Positions 7,801-10,547 of a DNA stretch of 10,547 bases are shown piece after piece. The notes beneath the pieces were generated by a model. That model saw nothing but the letters and a program-made list of their open reading frames with translations. It searched no databases and was not told the DNA's origin. The stretch comes from Cyclostephanos tholiformis. Its lineage: Eukaryota > Bacillariophyta > Thalassiosirophyceae > Thalassiosirales > Thalassiosiraceae. Positions within the stretch are counted from its first letter, which is position 1; the number at the start of each line of letters is the position of its first letter. A program made the translations under genes and the position numbers. The DNA is taken from contig JALLPB010001251.1 in the NCBI GenBank assembly GCA_036939975.1, positions 1 to 10,547 on the forward strand, written 5' to 3'.

Positions 7801-8732
7801 AGGTGGATCGCGTCGTCGGCCGACGATCGCGACTCGCGTAGAGCGACGGTCTGACGCGTCGAGGACGACGATGAAGCAGGCCGCGGCGGCTGCGATCGGG
7901 AACGGGACGACGACAACGACGTTCGTGGGATGACGGACATCCCCTGGGAACGGGACGGCCTCCTCCGACCGTCCCTCGTGGGCGTACAATAATGACTCGG
8001 TAAGTCGCGGTGCTGCTCCCGGTGCTCCGTCCGCCGCTCGAGCTGCTCGTGGTTCCACTCCTGACGACGGTGACGATCCAGCCGCGGCAGCCGCTCATGA
8101 TGACGATGATGATGATGAAGGAGGTGGCGATCCCGCGGTTGACTTGGTCGAATATGATCTCCCTGACCACCATCATCGCACGCCGCCTCCGGGGGGGGAA
8201 GATGCCCCCCCCCACATCCCCCCCCCTCGTGCGTCGGGGGAAGGGCGTGACTACGTTGCGCGGTAGAGGACGGCGGCGAGGGGGCGGCCGCGTCTCGCTC
8301 GTCGTCGTCGTGGTCGTCGAGCCGCTTCCGCGACAGTCGTTGGGCGGGACTCGACTTCGACTGACGCCGCTCGACGAAGTACTCGGGAGGCTGATCGCTC
8401 CCCTCGCGAAGGCCGTTTCGTCCTGGGGGTGGCGGGGGAGGAACGACGTCGTCGTCGTCGTCGTCGCCGTAGTCGTTCCCGAAGTTCACCCCGAAGACCC
8501 CCCTCGACGGCGGCCCCCGTCGTTCTTTAAACCCTGGAAAATTCAAAGTCGTCGTGGTCTCCGGCGTCGTTGGCGGGGAGGGGGGGTACGAGGCGTCGTG
8601 GCGATGATTCGACGCGCGAGGTGTGGGGGTAACGTCGGGAGGAGGGCGATGACGACCGACGTGACGGCCGCGCGGCGCCCTTCCTCTTCGTCCCTCTCCT
8701 CCTCCACCATCACCGCCTCCTCCGGACGTCAT
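1821..8732 (-). CDS. giant coiled-coil protein with long disordered N-terminal head (2303 aa)
   Basis: Single uninterrupted frame from ATG at 8730-8732 to TGA at 1821-1823; the start has A at -3 (CACCATGA). Residues 1-790 are low-complexity and probably disordered: a Gly-rich start, Asp6 at 90-95 and Pro6 at 98-103, His-rich HHHHRHH at 206-212, Ser/Arg/Pro-rich stretches, an acidic Glu tract near 380-395, and a basic cluster SRKIRKRISS near 420-429 that could be a nuclear signal or bind acidic lipids or nucleic acid. Residues about 791-2272 are a coiled-coil rod rich in Leu, Glu, Lys, Ser and Asn, with only two prolines (1769 and 2016) and no Trp after 730. A last 30 residues are non-helical. 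No motor, ATPase, kinase or membrane segment is visible, so it is not a complete SMC, Rad50 or myosin. Such proteins usually act as tethers or scaffolds (golgins, centrosomal and spindle-pole proteins, nuclear-envelope filaments), but nothing here chooses among these. Gene model strong, function unknown. Confidence 0.9.
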   Translation of the reverse strand: MTSGGGGDGGGGEGRRGRAPRGRHVGRHRPPPDVTPTPRASNHRHDASYPPSPPTTPETTTTLNFPGFKERRGPPSRGVFGVNFGNDYGDDDDDDVVPPPPPPGRNGLREGSDQPPEYFVERRQSKSSPAQRLSRKRLDDHDDDERDAAAPSPPSSTAQRSHALPPTHEGGGCGGGHLPPPEAACDDGGQGDHIRPSQPRDRHLLHHHHRHHERLPRLDRHRRQEWNHEQLERRTEHREQHRDLPSHYCTPTRDGRRRPSRSQGMSVIPRTSLSSSRSRSQPPRPASSSSSTRQTVALRESRSSADDAIHLPRATLASPSSSAPMIARDLSRSRFRPPLAPDNRPLLTTLQRTTKGSDGSGGTSRGYLAPYYGTWNDGCNNGEEEDEEEEGKGEGDSGSIKSKVSDKSSSSREGLLSRASRKIRKRISSVGAGAGGRKIDKLKKETARTRQLWHVADGRDDCIVPLSSSSAAATNGSAAGGPCGATREGRDPSPSRIQIDAYSTYSEGIAEEGRRPQQQWHHFRRQSDGHREGKDGLLILPSLDTHFNHIDLGDGDVVDDLSDSTHDASTLTTTFTPSFSYGGDTGAGGDSHPSTSTPPLWQRAERYLATPPTAVSNHKEDGRGEPYCDIGGSQRDCNGSSLFLQEQVQSFPRHLELQQEPLHVRQQPCLQDHQQLPSLSSSSSLSIDVRGQYPQFKDKEMRDQRLAAKQVMQDKEERTLEDVSTWSNQWRKQSEQLRAEDFSQNHVNKIKNGIADNDNDDSGSIATDHGSNSLAKNNNDKIDEVKGSDIVLSELQHMKEKLSEQEEQMERKVFVLELELRKQEKELKDMGRRDEKIMTKEADYVLQLTADLEAYKGECASYRNRILDKEREVANMETLLYEGRKKILSLETENKMLLNIIDDSVCRSTDVEQTREKELTAYKEQCNKYREQVLELTRKALISEEALEATGQMASAHEVEKKSLIAQLERLTSSINVHENQNESLRTTLENEESKKKMLKAEMSTLKSVCLAAQADVVDAKHKADEDKKLISILESENADLLQQLNASKMSLEKLQVVANRCDQVEEENNLLRKRNGDLSAKQIEMSKEINDARSLASNTNRLQKLVSDNESYISKLQDDLSKARAEHLESLQNAQCKYSDEIDLITKNLTCEKESRRMAEEKSTELENKLLSMERELSDLRNVGIHQTKAQDDHIMKLMQHADDLRKKNMECREEYASLKREMSGQLHASECIIKELKSKITLLEGENANMSDNLAIVNAELMLSRESKMKEVDDLMRIVRDKDCLILTLKSNISEIDAVKANDTGRLTGIIQRLEHELEGVISSNTLLKKQLYKIKNHSLDVLNSVRIEKMNLLSDVQDLILTQRVSLMKKAEEMASDYGRKVESRKLEHTMRHSVAMSAIHSKKKDVECLLRTENEKNNDLEKSLENMRMANQALVDILNIACLKLSAKNKDLLIDAIDKILLDQSDKIIEVRTLEADLKSLAAHNVHLECEKVNLSNKLDYEENKVKELESDLDKNRNESMVHMAELTLLQQKLDTFRNESECVQNQMRDAFDKDRRSQDKIVEEALFCQQDLRSKLDALTENIAVRDSQLLELQTKIDESMQERGDLYEKYQDSRDQIASLLDKSLKSKDHANYLMTHYMEIEDDLRRQLQLVQGEKESLDRKLKIVQRESDRLMANFCSEKHALTSALESKEDVLLKLEEQIEDLRKREKESQQSMDELNKEVLRLKQGNKELNEQYGIVCSERNELYVKAEQLLLSLEKSAPKKDATMNELNSTIIDSVNTHQNLVDNMETLQDNIHRITADREHLSYTVGVMESYHEANYATIKKLTISLEEERSIHNSKLEVLLGEMNEMANEKDALVQQIKDVTSEMEELKSRNEEQIRMMELSIEAEKLVHDNALAELQSVFDSELEHHRLKATELKEEIKKLHETISKQGLRISQLKNAVKDSIKEALRLGSKVTIEQAKLMEVNQAISSFEEENFKLKLSLQQSQSGVDGIATVQSSHELEQPDLKLSLEKLVLEKQRLESQLSDKESTMIKTMNTLNHLQLKLAKAEQERDAQSKTADAEIASLKSELSLLENKLLKEEECLMSHIVALKEDCGGCDGNDHLYRELLSKLDDREFHYNSRINSMVIYIDSLNDEIKSLTEENDRLSLAYEGIIADNESLVVEKNMLALANEHILSVKECDDLSVKSGASRTYRLNRTATELETTILAIKKYHSSTVKRLRGELDETRSRLKMYQRKVKELSGLIEENAFVIESLHRKLRGKKCAQNSAATPLPMTEQVSTKGERLRSID
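7562..7587. repeat. CTC-type trinucleotide tract coding for acidic residues
   Basis: An imperfect run of CTC triplets, broken by one GTC, reads on the minus strand as the Glu/Asp tract EEEDEEEE inside the disordered head of the large protein. Being triplet-based, changes in its length would keep the frame. Confidence 0.8.
8191..8226. repeat. G8 / C9 / C9 homopolymer cluster
   Basis: Eight G (8191-8198), nine C (8205-8213) and nine C (8218-8226) lie within 36 bases, inside the head of the large gene, where they code for two Gly3 tracts and a Pro3 tract (about residues 170-181). The G8 and first C9 form a perfect 8-bp hairpin with the six-base loop AAGATG. Run lengths here are the least secure bases of the gene model. 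Confidence 0.9.
8448..8465. repeat. (GTC)6 microsatellite coding for Asp6
   Basis: Six GTC triplets in a row read as six Asp codons (GAC) on the minus strand, residues 90-95 of the large protein, followed by Val-Val and six prolines. It is an in-frame triplet repeat in a disordered region. Confidence 0.9.
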
Positions 8733-9028
8733 GGTGATCGATTAGATCCGGACACTCTATCTTTCACATCCCTGTCTGGGTTCGAGCATGCGGGCCGGGG
8801 GGAAGTGTTGTCGATAGGTATTATGCTGGATTTCTCCATACTCTAGAGTACATACGATTCCTACCCGTAACAGTGCGGGGATTGAAACCTTAACCGTTGC
8901 AAATTTAATAATGACATCGGATCGGCGAGGTATTTTCTGCCCAATTAGCGCTTCCATTGCCAAAAAGAGCGAAATCCGTCGATAACGAAAAAAAAAAGAA
9001 AAAAACACGATTTTTTACCCCTCCAAAC
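8733..9028 (-). promoter_or_regulatory. upstream region of the coiled-coil gene
   Basis: This should hold the 5' UTR and promoter of the large gene. No TATA box is evident on the minus strand. Visible structure is a perfect 12-bp palindrome TACTCTAGAGTA at 8839-8850, about 107 bases before the start codon, and a purine tract at 8988-9005 (ten A, one G, seven A), which reads as a T-rich tract on the gene's strand and could exclude nucleosomes. Regulatory roles are inferred from position only. Confidence 0.35.
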
Positions 9029-9083
9029 TTTTGAGCCCTACGTAGAAACTGGACCTGGCTCTACGTACCACTTGGGCTCAAAA
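9029..9083. repeat. 18-bp inverted repeat hairpin with one bulge
   Basis: The left arm TTTTGAGCCCTACGTAGA (9029-9046) pairs fully with TCTACGTA (9060-9067) plus GGGCTCAAAA (9074-9083). The loop is 13 bases (9047-9059), and the right arm carries a six-base bulge CCACTT (9068-9073). Eighteen pairs in 55 bases is far more than chance arrangement of short palindromes. It could be the end or core of a foldback or MITE-type element, or a structured RNA if transcribed. Confidence 0.8.
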
Positions 9084-9277
9084 AGAGGGACAACTTTTTT
9101 TGAAAGATGGAGCTGCACCATGTGACAGCCCGCTTGTTCGACCCATTGCGATGGGCGGAGGACTACCCCCCCGCACCAGTAGCTGTGGAACACTATTGCC
9201 GCACAATGTGTGTCACGGTTTGGTCCGAATCGACCGACGAGGGGAGAATTGGCACACTTTTGGAGGGGGGGGGGCAA

Positions 9278-9350
9278 ATGTTAGATTAACCACTGCCAAA
9301 AGGCTCCCTGTGATCAAGGATCAAGGTATGGAGTTTCTGAATGCTGAGAT
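9278..9350 (+). repeat. diverged direct repeat, copy A
   Basis: It begins ATGTTAGATTAACCACTG and continues through GGTATGGAGTTTCTGAATGC. The same order of blocks recurs 274 bases downstream with scattered substitutions and small gaps, roughly three quarters identical by eye. Confidence 0.75.
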
Positions 9351-9551
9351 TCCCCTGCACACATGGGTATGTAGAGTAAGAGCACAAAAGTACGTGTGGA
9401 AGTAACAAGGCTAGCCCAAGCCTGTCAAGCATGCCACAAGAGCCCCCCCCATGCAGGCACAAGTAGGGGACCTCTATATATGTAGTAAATCCAGGACCAG
9501 AATGATAAAAGTTGTTAGACAGGTCTTGAAACAGGGACCTGTGGAGCAACC

Positions 9552-9626
9552 ATGTTAAATTAACTACTGAGCCAAAAGTCTCCTAAAGATCAGTATCATG
9601 GTATGTAGTTTCTGAACGCTAATCTC
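9552..9626 (+). repeat. diverged direct repeat, copy B
   Basis: It begins ATGTTAAATTAACTACTGAG and continues through GGTATGTAGTTTCTGAACGC, matching copy A. The frame open through copy A on the plus strand has stops in copy B, so the pair is not maintained as a coding repeat in both copies. Confidence 0.75.
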
Positions 9627-9632
9627 AAATTG

Positions 9633-10069
9633 TTACATTTGGGCCATCACTGGGCCACCGGCCAAAACCTCTTTGGATGGACCCCTTGCTATTGTCAGAT
9701 GGCTGCCCCCTGGCACTGGCAGCCGCATGATGCTGTTCATGAGTGCAACTCTCTCCTCAGACATTATCTTGTTTCTGATGGCCAATACAGTGTCCCTCTC
9801 TTTTTCAGGATCACAATGGTCATAGTTTTCAACCACTGTAGTTCTTTCTTGTGCAGTTTAGTCCATGGGGTGGGGATATTTGATCTGTCATCACCTCCGG
9901 TGCCCTTGTTCACAATTTTGCCGAGCAAGCATTTCTTGATGAGAGTCTTCATTACCTTCGCGGGGGCACCCTTCCATTGCAGGAGCACATTGTGCTCCTT
10001 GCCATTAAGCCATGATGAGATGACACTGCTGAGCTTGAGTTCTAGGCAATTGTGAGCACAAAGTTTGCA
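9633..10069 (-). pseudogene. frameshifted C-terminal relic, possibly transposon-derived
   Basis: A minus-strand frame open from 10069 to 9764 reads, in part, SSWLNGKEHNVLLQWKGAPA and later PTPWTKLHKKELQWLK. A second frame, open from 9857 to 9633, continues with coding-like sequence including DPEKERDTVLAIRNKIMSEE. The composition suggests one protein crossing frames somewhere between about 9790 and 9860. The arrangement of an LL-x-WKG block, a Lys-rich helix, a PW-x3-H/E-x-E block and a DTVL block followed by an EER helix resembles, from memory, the C-terminal end of transposase-like proteins abundant in diatom genomes. No catalytic domain is present. A frame on the opposite strand (9630-10055) is also open but is poorer as protein. 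Decayed gene is the best reading; a sequencing error in a real gene is the alternative. Confidence 0.35.
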
Positions 10070-10186
10070 TCATGCAGTGGTTTTTAAACTTGTAGAATTA
10101 ATATTTTCGATCACAATTAAATAGAATAAGAGGTTCTTCTCTCAGTTTAAAGTCTTCTGCAAGTCATCATCTTGTTGATAGCAAGT

Positions 10187-10471
10187 TCACAGTCGAGTCT
10201 GAATGATCAGATGATACAGACAAATGTCCAGGAAAATTATGTGCTTAACACTCTCATCATTGTTCAAGTGAAGCCGGATTGTTCCATCTTGCAGGCATGA
10301 GCCAGTTCCATTGGTAGTAATGAGGCTCTTGATCATGGTTTTATAAAGCAATCCAGAAAATATTCTGAATATCTTTACAGATGTGCCCAGTAGTAGAGTT
10401 GTCACAGACAAGGGACTGAGTTGTGTTGAAATGAATTTATGTATTGAGTTTTTCTGAATTGCCATCAGCAA
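10187..10471 (-). pseudogene. coding-like fragment upstream of the 9633-10069 relic
   Basis: This frame reads 94 residues, including FSGLLYKTMIKSLITTNGTG and DGTIRLHLNNDESVKH, with balanced composition that looks more like protein than its overlapping frames. It lies on the same strand and in the same frame as the first part of the relic downstream, about 120 bases away. The stretch between has stops and AT-rich sequence, which could be decay or an intron, although I see no clear splice sites. I recognise no domain. It may be a middle part of the same lost gene. Confidence 0.25.
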
Positions 10472-10493
10472 AGGAAGAAGTAAATCTATGGAG

Positions 10494-10547
10494 AGAGCTG
10501 AGAGCTGAGAGCTGAGAGCTGAGAGCTGAGAGCTGAGAGCTGAGAGC
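10494..10547. repeat. (AGAGCTG)n heptanucleotide microsatellite at window edge
   Basis: The unit AGAGCTG repeats without a mismatch for 54 bases, 7.7 copies, and runs off the right edge, so its full length is unknown. It is not the TTAGGG or TTTAGGG type telomere repeat. Each unit holds the palindrome AGCT. Confidence 0.95.

Larger units (their letters stand above)
9084..9632. other. repeat-rich non-coding stretch
   Basis: Frames of 60-101 residues exist on both strands but overlap one another in different frames and none has a recognisable motif. The stretch contains G10 at 9265-9274, C7 at 9165-9171 and C8 at 9443-9450, plus both copies of a diverged direct repeat listed separately. It is probably decayed mobile-element or satellite-like DNA. 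Confidence 0.4.

Noticed and set aside
7708..8215. Alternative minus-strand frames of 116 and 152 residues within the head of the large gene
   Set aside because: GC-rich sequence has few stops, so all frames stay open. Both end inside the gene and neither connects to a sensible protein.
8010..8846. 278-residue plus-strand frame opposite the start of the large gene
   Set aside because: It is an antisense shadow of a GC-rich, triplet-repeat region. Its residues (runs of Val, Met, Arg) mirror the codons of the minus-strand gene and it shows no domain.
8757..9008. 83-residue minus-strand frame just upstream of the large gene, considered as an upstream ORF
   Set aside because: It starts in a homopolymer tract and has no motif. 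There is no evidence that the transcript extends that far.
9038..9277. 79-residue minus-strand frame ending in the hairpin
   Set aside because: Its last third is dictated by the inverted repeat and the rest has no recognisable family. Overlapping plus-strand frames are equally open.
9630..10055. 141-residue plus-strand frame opposite the right-hand relic
   Set aside because: Its composition (rich in His, Cys, Phe, Ser) looks like an antisense reading. The minus-strand frames are richer in charged helical segments.
10494..10547. Telomere end
   Set aside because: The AGAGCTG unit is not a known telomere type such as TTAGGG or TTTAGGG.

Overview
The window looks like nuclear DNA of a eukaryotic microbe, most likely a diatom or related stramenopile. 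The reasons are a 6.9-kb uninterrupted reading frame for a long disordered and coiled-coil protein, a RanBP2-type zinc finger at the left edge, much low-complexity and repeated non-coding DNA, and no sign of bacterial operons or ribosome binding sites. The lineage is inferred from style, not from a marker gene, and I hold it at about 0.5.

Layout. Positions 2-118 (+) carry the end of a gene, or a very short whole gene, with one RanBP2-type zinc finger and an AATAAA hexamer overlapping its stop. Positions 119-860 are non-coding, with a perfect 27-bp tandem duplication and small hairpins. Positions 861-1438 (-) hold a frameshifted coding relic. Positions 1442-1820 are AT-rich spacer. Positions 1821-8732 (-) are the one convincing large gene: 2303 residues, with about 790 of low-complexity disordered head, then about 1480 of nearly proline-free coiled coil, then a short tail. 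Positions 8733-9028 are its upstream region. From 9029 to the right edge the DNA is repeat-rich: an 18-bp hairpin with one bulge, two diverged copies of a 75-bp sequence, two or three broken coding fragments on the minus strand, and a heptanucleotide microsatellite that runs off the window.

How the parts relate. The large gene and the zinc-finger gene converge on the left spacer. I see no shared pathway or operon. The relics on both sides look like remains of transposon-type genes, but I cannot name a family from sequence alone. I find no tRNA, rRNA, CRISPR array or complete mobile element. The most interesting items are the large head-plus-rod protein with its abrupt change of base composition, the G/C homopolymer hairpin inside its coding region, and the bulged hairpin at 9029-9083.
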